Assembly (NCBI RefSeq): GCF_038396765.1
Contig: NZ_CP150096.1
Span: 1,409,001-1,473,000, forward strand
DNA: 64,000 nt
Direction of reading: 5' to 3'
From: Chitinophaga caseinilytica
GTDB taxonomy: Bacteria > Bacteroidota > Bacteroidia > Chitinophagales > Chitinophagaceae
A model generated the notes under the pieces. The model was not told where the DNA came from, did no database searches, and saw nothing but the letters and a program-made list of their open reading frames with translations. Of this stretch, positions 1-10,069 are shown piece by piece; within the stretch, counting starts at the first letter, position 1; each line of letters starts with the position of its first letter. Both the position numbers and the translations under genes were made by a program.

Positions 1-3000
1 ACACCGCAACTTGCGAATACGACGGTTTACTATGTGGAAGCCGTAACGGCTGGCGGTTGCGCGAGCGCGAACAGAACGGCGGTTACGATCAACGTGAACC
101 GCGACTTCAACCCGGGCTGCGACTTCGCCAATGCGGCAACGTCCACCATCAACGGGGTTTGCCTGCTCTGCGCGGTGAACAACCCTGATAACGCGGTAGA
201 CAACGATACGACCAACTTCGCCAATATCTCCATACCGGTAGGTGTGGCTGGCGATGTTACCTATAACCTGAACTTCCCGGGCCTCGCCGCCGCAGGCGAT
301 ACGGTGAAACTGCGTTTCGCCACCCCGGGCGGCTTGCTCGATGCCACGGCGCTGGGCAGGATCGAGATCACTTCGTTTAACGGTGCAACGTCGAACGGCG
401 ACACCAAAGCGCTGAACAGCGCGCTGCTGCGTGTTGAAGTACTGGGCGGAGCCAACCAGCAGGTGGTGCTCTTCAGCCCGGGTGCTCCGTACACCAGTGT
501 GCAAATCCGGGTCCGCAGCCTGGTGGGCGCGCTGATGAATGTGAACGTGTACTATGCGAACAGGGTGCTCGCTTCACCGACCATCGCCACCAACAACGTG
601 ACGATCTGCGCCGGTACCAGCACTACACTGACCGCTACTGCATCCGACAGTGCGACCGTTCGCTGGTACACCCAGGCAACGGGCGGTACGCCGGTATTCG
701 TGGGTAAAGTGTTCAACACACCTGTGCTGAATACGACCACTACCTACTATGCGGAAGCCTATCGCGCATCTACGGCTTGCGCCAACCCGATCCGCACACA
801 GGCCACGGTGAATGTATTGCCTGTTCCGCCGGCTCCGGCCATCATCGCCGGAGACACGACCATCTGCATCGGCAATAACGCCGTGCTGAAGGCCCGTCCG
901 GCTAACCCGGCCCATACGATCCGCTGGTTCGCTGCAGCATCCGGCGGCACGGCGCTCAGCCTCGACAGTGTGTTCACTACGCCGAACCTCACTGCGAATA
1001 CGACTTATTATGCGGAAGCATACAACGGTACCTGCGGAACTGCTACCCGAGTACCCGTAACCGTAACGGTGGCCACGCTGCCGCCGGCCCCGGTACTGGT
1101 AGCCGACAGCATCTCCATCTGCACCGGCGCAACGGGTACGCTCAGCGTACAGAACCCTGTAGCTGGTGTGGTGTACCGCTGGTACAATGTAATATCCGGC
1201 GGCACGCCGATCTTCACGGGCAACAGCTTCGTGACACCGGCGCTGACCAACACGACCATTTACTATGTGGAAGCAGTCCGCTCCGCAGGCGGTTGCCCGA
1301 ACGCGGGCGGTCGTGTAGCGGCCACTGTGAATGTGAACCAGGCTCCGGCGACACCGGTTGTGACCAACGCTACTACCGCGGTATGTCTTGGTAAGACAGC
1401 CACGGTAAGCGTTCGCAACCCGCAGGCCGGCATCACATACAGGTGGTATGCGGCTCCGTCGGGTGGTGCGCCGATCTTCACCGGCCCCGTATTCAATACC
1501 CCGGCGATCACCGATACGATTTCCTACTTCGTGGATGCCGTTGGCATCGGCGGATGCACCAGTTCTGCAAGGGCCAAAGCGCATGTGACGGTTAACGCAC
1601 TGCCGACGGCCCCGACGGTACAGGCTACCAGCTTGTCTGTTTGTTTGGGTGGAAGGGATACGCTCCGCGTATTGAACCCCACCGCAGGCATTACCTATAA
1701 CTGGTACGATCAACCGGGCGGCACGCTCCTGTCTACAGGCGCCAACTTCCCGATCGGTCCGGTGAATGCAGCCGATTCCTTCTACGTGCAGGCGGTGAAC
1801 GCTTCCGGATGCGGTAGCGCTGCCCTCACAAGGGTTACCATCGCCGTTGCCGCCAACCCGGTTGCGCCGGTAGTGGCAGGCAGCACGTCGATCTGCCCGG
1901 GCGATACGATCCGTCTTTCGATCCAGAACCCGGCTGCGGGTGTGACCTACAGGTGGTTCAACGCCCCCGCGGGCGGTAACCTCCTGGGAACAGGCAGCAC
2001 CTTCACCGCCACAGGTGTTACATCCAACGTAACCTATTACGCGGAAGCCCTCAATACAGGCGGCTGCGTAAGCACCAGCAGAACCGCGGTGCTGGTAACC
2101 GTGAACCCTGCTCCGCCGGTAGTAACGGTAGATGCAGCTTCCAAATCCATCTGCGTAGGCACCTCCGCCACCCTGAAAGTGATGAACCCGCAGGCCAACC
2201 TGACCTACAGGTGGTACGACGCCGCAACCGGCGGAAACCTGGTAGGAACGGGCGCATCCTTCATCACGCCGGTGCTCAATGCAAATAGAAACTTCTATGT
2301 ACAGGCTGTGAACAGCAGTAATTGCGTAAGCGCCAGCCGCACGCAGGTAAGCGTTACCGTGACACCGCGTCCCGGAACGCCGACCGTCACCAACGGTGAA
2401 GTAACGGTGTGCGCAGGCAACAGGCCTACGGCGAGCGTCAGCAACCCTGTGGCAGGTATTACCTACCGCTGGTACGATGCACCGATCGGTGGTACCCTGC
2501 TGTTTACCGGCAACAGTTATACAACGGCCGCTCCGCTCACGATGCGCGATACCATCTATGTGGAAGCAGTGAACGCAGGCGATTGCGCCAGCGGTAACCG
2601 CGCCCAGGTGATCCTCATCGCCACGGCGGCACCTGCCCAACCGGTTGTGGTTGGCGGGACCACGGTATGCGCCGGCGATACGGTTCGCCTCAGCATCCAG
2701 ACGCCGCAGGCCGGTATCACGTACAGCTGGTACAGCACCGCAAACGGCGGCACGCCGCTGGCTACGGGCACCAGCTTCACGGTGAACGCCATCAGCGCAT
2801 CCACATCCTTCTATGTGGAAGCGAACAACGGTACCTGCGCCAGCACGAGCAGAACGGTGGTAGCCATCACGGTGAACCCCGTACCGGGCTCGGTAACGGT
2901 AGACGCAACGGCGAAAACCGCATGCGCAGGCAGCACGGCCGTGCTCAATGTAACGAACCCGCAGGCCAACCTGACCTACAGGTGGTTCAGCGCCGCCAAC

Positions 3001-6000
3001 GGCGGAACCCTCCTGGGATCCGGCACCTCCTTCACTACCCCGGTGCTGACCGGTAACACCAGCTTCTATGTGGAAGCCGTGAACACCAGCAATTGCGCCA
3101 GCAACAACCGCACGCAGGTGACGGTAACGGTATCTCCCGCTCCGGCTACCCCGACGGTAACCGCCGGCACGGTAACGGTTTGCGCAGGCAACCGTCCGAA
3201 CGCGAGCGTGAGCAATCCTGTTGCGGGTATTACCTATCGCTGGTACGATGCTCCGAGCGGCGGCACCCTGCTGTTCACCGGCGCAAACTATACGTCTGCA
3301 ACCCCGCTCACGATGCGCGATACCATTTATGTGGAAGCAGTGAACACCAGCAGCTGCGCGAGCACCAACCGCGCCCAGGTGATCCTGATCGCATCCGCAG
3401 GGCCTGCAGTACCGGTGATCGTGGGTAATACGAATGTATGTGCAGGCGCTCCGATCAGCCTGAGCGTACAATCTCCGCAGGCAGGTATTACCTACAGGTG
3501 GTACGATGCCGCCAACGGCGGATCGCTCCTGTTCACCGGCAGCACGTATGCACCAACGGGCATCACGGCCACCACTTCTTTCTATGTAGAATCCGATAAC
3601 GGCACCTGCGCCAGCGCAACGAGAGCCGCCGTAACCGTAACCATCTCACCGGCTCCGCCAGTGGTAACGGTAGACGCTGCAGCGAAAACAGTTTGCGCAG
3701 GCAGCACCGCCATACTGAACGTAACGAACCCGCAGGCCGCACTGACCTACAGGTGGTACGATGCCGCAACCGGCGGAACCCTCCTGGGAACGGGTACATC
3801 CTTCACCACACCGGCACTGACCGCAAACGCTATCTTCTATGTGGAAGCGGTGAACGCAGGCAATTGCGCCAGCAGCTCCCGCACGAGCGTGACGATCACG
3901 GTATCTCCGGCCCCGGGCACCCCGACGGTGACCGCCGGCACGGTAACGGTTTGCGCAGGCAACCGTCCGAACGCAAGCGTGAGCAATCCGCAGGCGGGCC
4001 TGACCTACAAATGGTATGATGCACCGAGCGGCGGCACCCTGCTGTTCACCGGCGCAACCTACGCAGCGGCCACCCCGCTCACCGTACGCGATACCATCTA
4101 TGTAGAAGCAGTGAACGCCAGCAGCTGCGCGAGCGGCAACCGCGCCCAGGTGATCCTGATCGCAGCCGCAGGGCCTGCAGTACCGGTGATCGTGGGTAAC
4201 ACGAATGTGTGCGCAGGCGCTCCGATCAGTCTGAGCGTACAATCTCCGCAGGCAGGTATTACCTACAGGTGGTACGATGCAGCTAACGGCGGATCGCTCC
4301 TGTTCACCGGCAGCACGTATGCGCCGACGGGCATCACAGCCACTACATCGTTCTACGTAGAATCCGATAACGGCACCTGCGCCAGCGCAACGAGAGCAGC
4401 CGTAACCGTAACCATCTCACCGGCTCCGCCAGTGGTAACGGTAGACGCTACTGCGAAAACGGTTTGCGTAGGCAATACGACCATCATCAATGTAACGAAC
4501 CCACAGGCCTCACTGACCTACAGGTGGTACGACGCCGCAACCGGCGGCACCCTCCTGGGAACGGGCACATCCTTCACCACACCGGCACTGACCGCAAACG
4601 ACATCTTCTATGTAGAAGCGGTGAACGCAGGCAATTGCGCCAGCAGCATGCGCACCAGCGTGAACGTAACAGTGACCGCCGGTCCTGATGTACCGCTGGC
4701 TGTGGAAGGTGAAGTAATAGTATGCCGTGGCGACAGGGCAACCGGAAGGGTAAGGAACGCCCGCACCGACTACCAGTATCGCTGGTACGATGCACCGAGC
4801 GGCGGCAACCTCCTCTTCACAGGGGCCAGCTACACCACGCCTGCAGGCCTGACGGCAAAAGATACGGTATACGTTGAAGCGAGCCTGTTGGGCGGCAGCT
4901 GCGCCAGCAATGGCCGCGCCCAGGTGATCTTCATCCCGGCAGACGCACCGTCTGTACCGGTACTGGCAAACGGCGGCACGGTGAACATCTGTTCCGGTGC
5001 AACCGCGACCTTCACGATCCAGAACCCTGTGGCCAACGTGACCTACAGGTGGTACGACGCCGCAACCGGCGGAACCCTCCTGCAATCGGGCACCATGGCC
5101 AGCTATACCACGGGCGCGCTCACCAGCAGCCTCACGGTGTATGTTGAAGCGGTAGTCGGCGGTTCCTGCACCAGTGCAGGCAGAGCCACTGCAAGGGCTG
5201 AAGTGGGCGGCATACCGGTGGTACCGGTGGTAACGGCAGACGCCAATACCATCTGCCCCGACAGCACGGTCGACATCAGGGCTACCTCAACACAGGCAGG
5301 CACTACCTTCACCTGGTTCACTTCCGCAACAGGCGGCACACCGATCTTCACCGGAGCGGTGTTCACGACCCCGGCGCTCACAGCAGCTACCACTTACTAT
5401 GTAGCGGCCAGCAACGCCAGCGGATGTGTAAGCGCAACCCGCACGCCGGTTACCATCAACGTATACGCAGTGCTTCCGGCACCGACGGTTTCCATCTCCA
5501 ACAAAACGGCTACTTCGGTAACCTTCAGCTGGAATGCGATCGCAGGGGCACTGGGTTACAGAGTATCGACCGATGGTGGCGCCACCTTCACGCAGCCGAG
5601 CTCCGGCCTCCTGGGCACCACGCATACCGTGACAGGCCTGCAACCGAACCAGACCGTTACCCTCCAGGTAATGTCGGTAGGGGCCAGCGAATGTCAGAAC
5701 AGCGCATGGTTCCAGGGCGGTGGCAGCACCGATAACCCGGCCGGTAACCTCGTATTCGTTCCGAACGCGTTTACGCCGAACAACGATGGCACCAACGATA
5801 TCCTCTACGTGTATGGCACCACCATCCGCCAGATGGAATTCAGGGTGTACAACCAGTGGGGACAACTAGTGTTCGAGTCGAAAGACCGCGGACGCGGATG
5901 GGACGGCACCATGAGCGGCAGGAAACAGCCGGTAGGCGTATACAACTACGTGCTCCGCGCAGTGCTGCAAGACGGTACGGTCGTGAATAAACGTGGAACC

Positions 6001-6018
6001 ATCACTATCGTGAGATAG
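1..6018 (+). CDS. Giant Ig-repeat surface adhesin with type IX (type B) C-terminal sorting domain, 5'-partial
   Basis: The frame is open from base 1, so the N-terminus lies outside the window; 2005 codons are visible. After a non-repetitive domain (about residues 45-200) come 19 Ig-like modules of about 85 residues, each with a core such as TYRWYDAATGG and a YVEAVN strand (Ig_7/CHU_C-associated type). Then comes a fibronectin III-like domain (FSWNAIAGALGYRVSTDGG) and a gliding-motility/CHU_C C-terminal domain (FVPNAFTPNNDGTND, ending GTITIVR), the signature of type B cargo of the type IX secretion system. The protein is therefore probably exported across the outer membrane and surface-attached or released, acting in adhesion or gliding. 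It is followed by PorP/SprF and OmpA-family genes, the usual partners of such cargo. Three modules form a 771-bp higher-order repeat. The long minus-strand ORF over the repeats is a shadow. Confidence 0.9.
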   Translation, partial: TPQLANTTVYYVEAVTAGGCASANRTAVTINVNRDFNPGCDFANAATSTINGVCLLCAVNNPDNAVDNDTTNFANISIPVGVAGDVTYNLNFPGLAAAGDTVKLRFATPGGLLDATALGRIEITSFNGATSNGDTKALNSALLRVEVLGGANQQVVLFSPGAPYTSVQIRVRSLVGALMNVNVYYANRVLASPTIATNNVTICAGTSTTLTATASDSATVRWYTQATGGTPVFVGKVFNTPVLNTTTTYYAEAYRASTACANPIRTQATVNVLPVPPAPAIIAGDTTICIGNNAVLKARPANPAHTIRWFAAASGGTALSLDSVFTTPNLTANTTYYAEAYNGTCGTATRVPVTVTVATLPPAPVLVADSISICTGATGTLSVQNPVAGVVYRWYNVISGGTPIFTGNSFVTPALTNTTIYYVEAVRSAGGCPNAGGRVAATVNVNQAPATPVVTNATTAVCLGKTATVSVRNPQAGITYRWYAAPSGGAPIFTGPVFNTPAITDTISYFVDAVGIGGCTSSARAKAHVTVNALPTAPTVQATSLSVCLGGRDTLRVLNPTAGITYNWYDQPGGTLLSTGANFPIGPVNAADSFYVQAVNASGCGSAALTRVTIAVAANPVAPVVAGSTSICPGDTIRLSIQNPAAGVTYRWFNAPAGGNLLGTGSTFTATGVTSNVTYYAEALNTGGCVSTSRTAVLVTVNPAPPVVTVDAASKSICVGTSATLKVMNPQANLTYRWYDAATGGNLVGTGASFITPVLNANRNFYVQAVNSSNCVSASRTQVSVTVTPRPGTPTVTNGEVTVCAGNRPTASVSNPVAGITYRWYDAPIGGTLLFTGNSYTTAAPLTMRDTIYVEAVNAGDCASGNRAQVILIATAAPAQPVVVGGTTVCAGDTVRLSIQTPQAGITYSWYSTANGGTPLATGTSFTVNAISASTSFYVEANNGTCASTSRTVVAITVNPVPGSVTVDATAKTACAGSTAVLNVTNPQANLTYRWFSAANGGTLLGSGTSFTTPVLTGNTSFYVEAVNTSNCASNNRTQVTVTVSPAPATPTVTAGTVTVCAGNRPNASVSNPVAGITYRWYDAPSGGTLLFTGANYTSATPLTMRDTIYVEAVNTSSCASTNRAQVILIASAGPAVPVIVGNTNVCAGAPISLSVQSPQAGITYRWYDAANGGSLLFTGSTYAPTGITATTSFYVESDNGTCASATRAAVTVTISPAPPVVTVDAAAKTVCAGSTAILNVTNPQAALTYRWYDAATGGTLLGTGTSFTTPALTANAIFYVEAVNAGNCASSSRTSVTITVSPAPGTPTVTAGTVTVCAGNRPNASVSNPQAGLTYKWYDAPSGGTLLFTGATYAAATPLTVRDTIYVEAVNASSCASGNRAQVILIAAAGPAVPVIVGNTNVCAGAPISLSVQSPQAGITYRWYDAANGGSLLFTGSTYAPTGITATTSFYVESDNGTCASATRAAVTVTISPAPPVVTVDATAKTVCVGNTTIINVTNPQASLTYRWYDAATGGTLLGTGTSFTTPALTANDIFYVEAVNAGNCASSMRTSVNVTVTAGPDVPLAVEGEVIVCRGDRATGRVRNARTDYQYRWYDAPSGGNLLFTGASYTTPAGLTAKDTVYVEASLLGGSCASNGRAQVIFIPADAPSVPVLANGGTVNICSGATATFTIQNPVANVTYRWYDAATGGTLLQSGTMASYTTGALTSSLTVYVEAVVGGSCTSAGRATARAEVGGIPVVPVVTADANTICPDSTVDIRATSTQAGTTFTWFTSATGGTPIFTGAVFTTPALTAATTYYVAASNASGCVSATRTPVTINVYAVLPAPTVSISNKTATSVTFSWNAIAGALGYRVSTDGGATFTQPSSGLLGTTHTVTGLQPNQTVTLQVMSVGASECQNSAWFQGGGSTDNPAGNLVFVPNAFTPNNDGTNDILYVYGTTIRQMEFRVYNQWGQLVFESKDRGRGWDGTMSGRKQPVGVYNYVLRAVLQDGTVVNKRGTITIVR
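2401..4713 (+). repeat. Three in-frame 771-bp higher-order repeats in the adhesin gene
   Basis: The block starting GTAACGGT at 2401 recurs at 3172 and 3943, and a diverged fourth start (GTAATAGT) is at 4714, so the period is exactly 771 bp (257 codons, three Ig modules). Copies 2 and 3 are nearly identical over long stretches; for example, the segment beginning GTGGGTAA occurs at 3421 and at 4192. The period is in frame, so copy-number change would lengthen or shorten the adhesin without breaking it. Confidence 0.85.
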
Positions 6019-6114
6019 TATTTCCAAAAAACATAGGCAAAGCAAAAAACATCAAACTGCCGGAACGAAGTCGAAAGCTTCGTTCCGGCTATCAAAAACG
6101 AAAAACACGTTCCT

Positions 6115-7125
6115 ATGAAGAATAAAATTTTTGTGGCATTGCTCGCTGTATGCGGATGTTTGCAGCAAACAGCCAAAGCGCAGGTAGACCCTCACTTTTC
6201 CCAGTATTACGCGTATCCGCTGTTCCTCAACCCGGCCATGGCGGGCGTGATCGATGGCGATTGGCGGCTGACCGGGAACTATCGCAACCAGTGGTCGAAC
6301 TTCGGGGACCCGTTCTCCACCGGCGGTGTTTCATTCGACGCGCCCACCGGCAAGAACCTCGGCCTGGGCATCACCGCCCTCAACATGAAAGCCGGCTCCG
6401 CGGGATTTAATTACTTCAACGCCATGGCTACCGTTTCGTACAGCGGTGTAAAAATGGGCCGGAACCAAACCACGCAACTCGTGGCGGGCGTTCAGGCGGG
6501 TGTGATCAGCCGGCGGATCGATCAGTCCAAATTCCAGATGGGCAGCCAGTACAACCCGGTGAGCGGCTTCGATCCGAACATCCCCACCGGCGAATCGCTG
6601 CGGGCCACTTCGTCTACAGTGTTCGACGCAAACGTGGGCCTGTTGCTGTTCGACGGCAATCCCAACCACAAATTCAATCCCTTCATAGGCATTGCCGGTG
6701 CACACCTTACCCAGCCGCAAGACCCCTTCGTGGCGGAAAACGACGAAACGAAATCGTTGCCCATCCGCTACACCGTGCATGGCGGCTCCCGCATCAAAGT
6801 GTCTGAAATGATCGGCCTCACGCCCCACGCGCTGTACATGCGCCAGGGCAACGCGGAAGAAACCGTTGTGGGTGTATATTCCCAGGTCCGCGTTAACCTC
6901 GATTTCGACCTGCTCATCGGGGCTAACTATCGCTTGAAAGATGCGGTGATCCCTTTCGCAGGGTTCCATTACAAAAACTTCACGCTCGGCCTCAGCTACG
7001 ATGCCAACGCGTCTAACCTCCGCAAGCTCGCCAGCGGCAGCAACGCATTCGAAGTATCGCTGTCGTTCATCGGCCGGAAACGCCGCATCCTTCAACCGGA
7101 ATATTTCATCTGCCCCAGGTTATAA
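6115..7125 (+). CDS. PorP/SprF family type IX secretion membrane protein
   Basis: 336 residues with an N-terminal signal peptide (MKNKIFVALLAVCGCLQQTAKAQ), followed by the family's opening QVDPHFSQYYAYPLFLNPAMAG and alternating beta-barrel strands. Members of this family are outer-membrane proteins; SprF of Flavobacterium is needed for export and anchoring of SprB, and many paralogues are encoded next to a CHU_C-domain adhesin. Here it sits 96 bp downstream of the giant adhesin and 24 bp upstream of an OmpA/PD40 gene, so it probably serves that adhesin specifically. Length is normal for the family (about 300-350). No frame problems seen. Confidence 0.9.
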   Translation: MKNKIFVALLAVCGCLQQTAKAQVDPHFSQYYAYPLFLNPAMAGVIDGDWRLTGNYRNQWSNFGDPFSTGGVSFDAPTGKNLGLGITALNMKAGSAGFNYFNAMATVSYSGVKMGRNQTTQLVAGVQAGVISRRIDQSKFQMGSQYNPVSGFDPNIPTGESLRATSSTVFDANVGLLLFDGNPNHKFNPFIGIAGAHLTQPQDPFVAENDETKSLPIRYTVHGGSRIKVSEMIGLTPHALYMRQGNAEETVVGVYSQVRVNLDFDLLIGANYRLKDAVIPFAGFHYKNFTLGLSYDANASNLRKLASGSNAFEVSLSFIGRKRRILQPEYFICPRL

Positions 7126-7149
7126 TACCCGGTCGGTCAATCACCACAA

Positions 7150-9162
7150 ATGAGCATTATGAAAAGATTTACACTCATATGTATTTTGGCTTTGACAGGA
7201 TTACTCCCTAACCTGCAGGCACAGTACATTACGGATTTCAAACGGACGGCGGACCAATATTTCGAACAGAAAGACTATTACTCCGCCGCGCAATACTACA
7301 GCAAGGCGCTGGGTACCTTCAGCATCAAGCCCGGGCAATACAAGCCGTACCAGGTAGATAAAGGAGGCAAGAAAAAAGAACAGAAACTGAAAGATTACGA
7401 ACAGGTAGTGTATAAACTGGCGGAATCTTACCGGATGTACAACGACTTCGGGAACGCGGAAAAATATTACGCGGAAGCCGTTACGTTCGACTCCACGCTG
7501 TTCCCGCAGGCGCGCTACTGGTATGGTTTGACCATCCGCGCCAACGCCAAGAAAGGAGAAGATTACGAGCGCGCCTGGGAGCAACTGTCTGCATACCGCC
7601 GCGGTCAAAAGGAATACAACGAATTTTCGAAGAAAGCGGATGCGGAGATCAAGAATTGCGAATTCGCGATCGAAGAAATGAAGTATCCGCCGAGGTATGA
7701 AGTGGTGAAGGTTTCCGGGAATATCAACCAGGGAGGCGCCAACTACGCGATCGTACCCGTTTCCAACAATACGGTCTACTTTACTTCGTCGCGGCCGGAT
7801 TCCCTGCTGCTGTCGAAAAAATCGAACCCGTTCGTGAACACGCTGTATGTGGCTACGGGCGATAATGCGAGCTATGAAAGCCGGGAGAAAGTCCAGATCC
7901 CTACAGATAAAGGTATCGAACAAGGCGCCGCGGCCATCACGCCCGACGGCAACACGCTCTTCGTTACCCGCTGGACGAATAAAGACGGCAACAAAAAATC
8001 CAGCATCTACCGTGGTACGCGTACCGGCAACGGCTGGACGGAGCCCCAGCCCCTGGACGCTTCCATCAACGTTCCGGGATATAGCGCCAAAGAACCCTCC
8101 GTTTCATCAGACGGTAAATACTTCCTCTTCGTTTCCGACCGCTCCGGCGGCAAAGGCGGATTCGATATCTGGTACTCGTCTATCGGCAGCGGCGGCACCC
8201 TCAGCGCACCCCAGCACATCGGCGCCACGCTCAATACCGACGGCGATGAAAGTTCACCCTTCTACGACCCCATCAAGCAAACCCTCGTCTTCAGCACCAA
8301 CGGCCGCGTAGGCTTCGGTGGCCAGGACTTCTTCATGTCCAAATCCGCCGGCAACTTCGGCGGCTGGAGCGCCCCCGAAAACATGGGATACCCCATCAAC
8401 TCCGCCAAAGACGATCAATATTACACCGGCCTTTCTCCGGATAAAGCCCTTAACAAAGGCTTTATCAGCTCCGACAGGGAGTCTGTTTGCTGCCTCGAAA
8501 TCTTCGCCGTGAAAAGAAGGGCCAAAATGGCCGGCGGCATGGTGCTTGACTGCGAAACCAATAAACCCCTCGCAGGCGCTAAAATCACGTTGTTGGACAG
8601 TACCCAGCGCAACGTCCTCGAAACACAAACCACCGGCATGGGGGGCAATTACATGTTCGAGATCGAAATGAACAGGAAGTATAAAGTCCTCATCGAAAAG
8701 GAAAACTACTTCTCCAAAAACTTCAATTTCAACTCCGAACAGCTCACCATGGTAGATTCCATGATGAACCCCACCGTTTGTCTGAAACGCTTCGAGATCA
8801 ACAAGCCCATCGTACTGAACGATATCTTCTACGATTACAACAAAGCCACCTTGCGGCCGGAATCCAAACTGATCCTGGATTCGCTGTACTACCTGCTGCT
8901 GGATAACCCGAAAATGGAGATCGAACTGGGCGCGCATACCGACAGTAAAGGCACCGACGCCTACAACCTTAAACTGTCGAACGCACGCGCCAAGTCTTGC
9001 GTGGATTACCTCATCAGCAAAGGCATCGAGACCAAACGCATCGTCAGCAAGGGTTACGGCGAATCGCGCCCCGTGGCGCCCAACACGCTGCCCAACGGGG
9101 CCGACAATCCCGATGGCCGCCAGCTGAACAGGCGAACGGAATTCAAGGTGCTGCGAAATTGA
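7150..9162 (+). CDS. OmpA-family protein with TPR-like and PD40 repeats, type IX secretion-associated
   Basis: 670 residues. The signal peptide (KRFTLICILALTGLLPNLQAQ) fits a start at ATG 7150 or, more typically, at ATG 7159 (MKRFTL). Order: a helical TPR-like N-terminal part (about 25-170, YSAAQYYSKALG), PD40/WD40-like propeller repeats (about 190-450, e.g. PSVSSDGKYFLFVSDRSGGKGGFDIW), a carboxypeptidase-regulatory-like domain (about 460-540), and a C-terminal OmpA peptidoglycan-binding domain (about 550-670, ELGAHTDSKGTDAYN, LSNARAKSCVDYL, GYGESRP). The architecture resembles PorE/SprE-type or adhesin-partner lipoproteins that tether type IX machinery to peptidoglycan. It closes the adhesin-PorP-OmpA unit; a strong terminator follows. 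Confidence 0.88.
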   Translation: MSIMKRFTLICILALTGLLPNLQAQYITDFKRTADQYFEQKDYYSAAQYYSKALGTFSIKPGQYKPYQVDKGGKKKEQKLKDYEQVVYKLAESYRMYNDFGNAEKYYAEAVTFDSTLFPQARYWYGLTIRANAKKGEDYERAWEQLSAYRRGQKEYNEFSKKADAEIKNCEFAIEEMKYPPRYEVVKVSGNINQGGANYAIVPVSNNTVYFTSSRPDSLLLSKKSNPFVNTLYVATGDNASYESREKVQIPTDKGIEQGAAAITPDGNTLFVTRWTNKDGNKKSSIYRGTRTGNGWTEPQPLDASINVPGYSAKEPSVSSDGKYFLFVSDRSGGKGGFDIWYSSIGSGGTLSAPQHIGATLNTDGDESSPFYDPIKQTLVFSTNGRVGFGGQDFFMSKSAGNFGGWSAPENMGYPINSAKDDQYYTGLSPDKALNKGFISSDRESVCCLEIFAVKRRAKMAGGMVLDCETNKPLAGAKITLLDSTQRNVLETQTTGMGGNYMFEIEMNRKYKVLIEKENYFSKNFNFNSEQLTMVDSMMNPTVCLKRFEINKPIVLNDIFYDYNKATLRPESKLILDSLYYLLLDNPKMEIELGAHTDSKGTDAYNLKLSNARAKSCVDYLISKGIETKRIVSKGYGESRPVAPNTLPNGADNPDGRQLNRRTEFKVLRN

Positions 9163-9237
9163 CAACCATACGGTATAAATCGTTCTGCATGGGAATTCTT
9201 TCCCGCCTGGAACCATATCCTATTCATATACGACCTG

Positions 9238-9267
9238 GAAGCCGGCCTTTTAGCCGGCTTCGTTTTT
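9238..9267 (+). terminator. Rho-independent terminator after the OmpA gene
   Basis: A perfect 9-bp stem (GAAGCCGGC, 9238-9246, with GCCGGCTTC, 9253-9261) with a 6-nt loop is followed by GTTTTT. It ends the adhesin/PorP/OmpA transcript. Confidence 0.85.
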
Positions 9268-9283
9268 GGGGATTATTGCAATG

Positions 9284-9316
9284 AAAAAAAGCTGCCCCGC
9301 AGACGCGGAACAGCTT
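9284..9316 (-). terminator. Terminator of the lipoprotein gene on the minus strand
   Basis: The arms at 9289-9300 and 9305-9316 pair over 12 bp, including two G-U pairs, with a 4-nt loop. Read on the minus strand, the stem is followed by seven U residues (the A-run at 9284-9290). Confidence 0.75.
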
Positions 9317-9346
9317 ACATCCATCTATCAACTAAAAATTGTACGA

Positions 9347-9847
9347 TTATTTGTTCTTCCCGATGTTGCCCAGCGCGATGGCTGAGTCCTGGCCCTGGGA
9401 GCCGATCATGGAAATCCGGGCAAATCCGTTTACGGCGATAATGCTGTCGTAATTGAATTTGCGGATGGTGGACTCGTCTACCTTGATGGTCTTGACATCG
9501 AGCTGGCGGCCCATCACGGCGGCGCCGGTGGTCTGGCTTTCGATGGAGGCCACTTTGATCAGGGTATCGGTGGGAGCGGAAGTGATGTTGCCGCGGAACA
9601 GGTTGAAATTGTACCGTTTGCCCATTTCCGATTTATTGATCTGCATTAAAATATGGAAAGTGGAATCGGTCGCTTCTGCCAGGGTAATATAACCATTTAT
9701 GACATTATTCTTGTCGAGCAGGTTGATGGTCTGGTAGCGTAATACCTTTTTGGGAGCATCGTCTTTTTTGCAGGCGATCAGCGAAGTGCCGATGATCGCG
9801 GCTGCAGCCAGTCCTTTCCAGATATGTTTTTCGAACATGAGTTGCAT
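9347..9847 (-). CDS. Hypothetical lipoprotein
   Basis: About 166 residues from ATG 9847 (MQLMFEKHIWKG); ATG 9838 is an alternative. The frame extends upstream to 9904, but the segment before residue 20 does not look like a signal peptide. The start at 9847 gives a hydrophobic stretch ending in the lipobox SLIAC followed by KKDD, so it is probably a lipoprotein anchored in the outer or inner membrane facing the periplasm. The mature part is mixed beta strand with no motif I recognise, and I cannot assign a function. It stands alone between two convergent terminators on one side and the pfkB-type gene on the other. Confidence 0.7.
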   Translation of the reverse strand: MQLMFEKHIWKGLAAAAIIGTSLIACKKDDAPKKVLRYQTINLLDKNNVINGYITLAEATDSTFHILMQINKSEMGKRYNFNLFRGNITSAPTDTLIKVASIESQTTGAAVMGRQLDVKTIKVDESTIRKFNYDSIIAVNGFARISMIGSQGQDSAIALGNIGKNK

Positions 9848-10029
9848 GATTTCCGTCAAAGATATAATAAGTTTGGTGTCTTTCGTGGGTGAAACGGCCG
9901 CCATCCGCCAAATGTTACACCCCCGCGGGAAATGAAGCGGGATAGGCCCGGGCGGGCGTCAGTGCGCCTGAAATGGCAGTTTACGGCGGTTTCGGGAAGA
10001 AAATCGGGGATTAATATGGGTGAAAGAAG

Positions 10030-10037
10030 TACATTTG
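10030..10037 (+). promoter_or_regulatory. Bacteroidota-type -7 element before the PfkB kinase
   Basis: TACATTTG matches the TAnnTTTG -7 consensus and lies 32 bp before the ATG at 10070. No clear -33 TTG is seen at the expected distance, so the promoter call is tentative. Confidence 0.4.
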
Positions 10038-10069
10038 ACCCGTTTTTAAACCTCTAATTCAAGCATCAC

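Noticed and set aside
574..3471. 965-codon minus-strand open frame opposite the adhesin gene
   Set aside because: It is antisense to repetitive coding DNA, with repeated Arg/Gly/His-rich low-complexity translation and no family motif; a shadow of the repeat composition.
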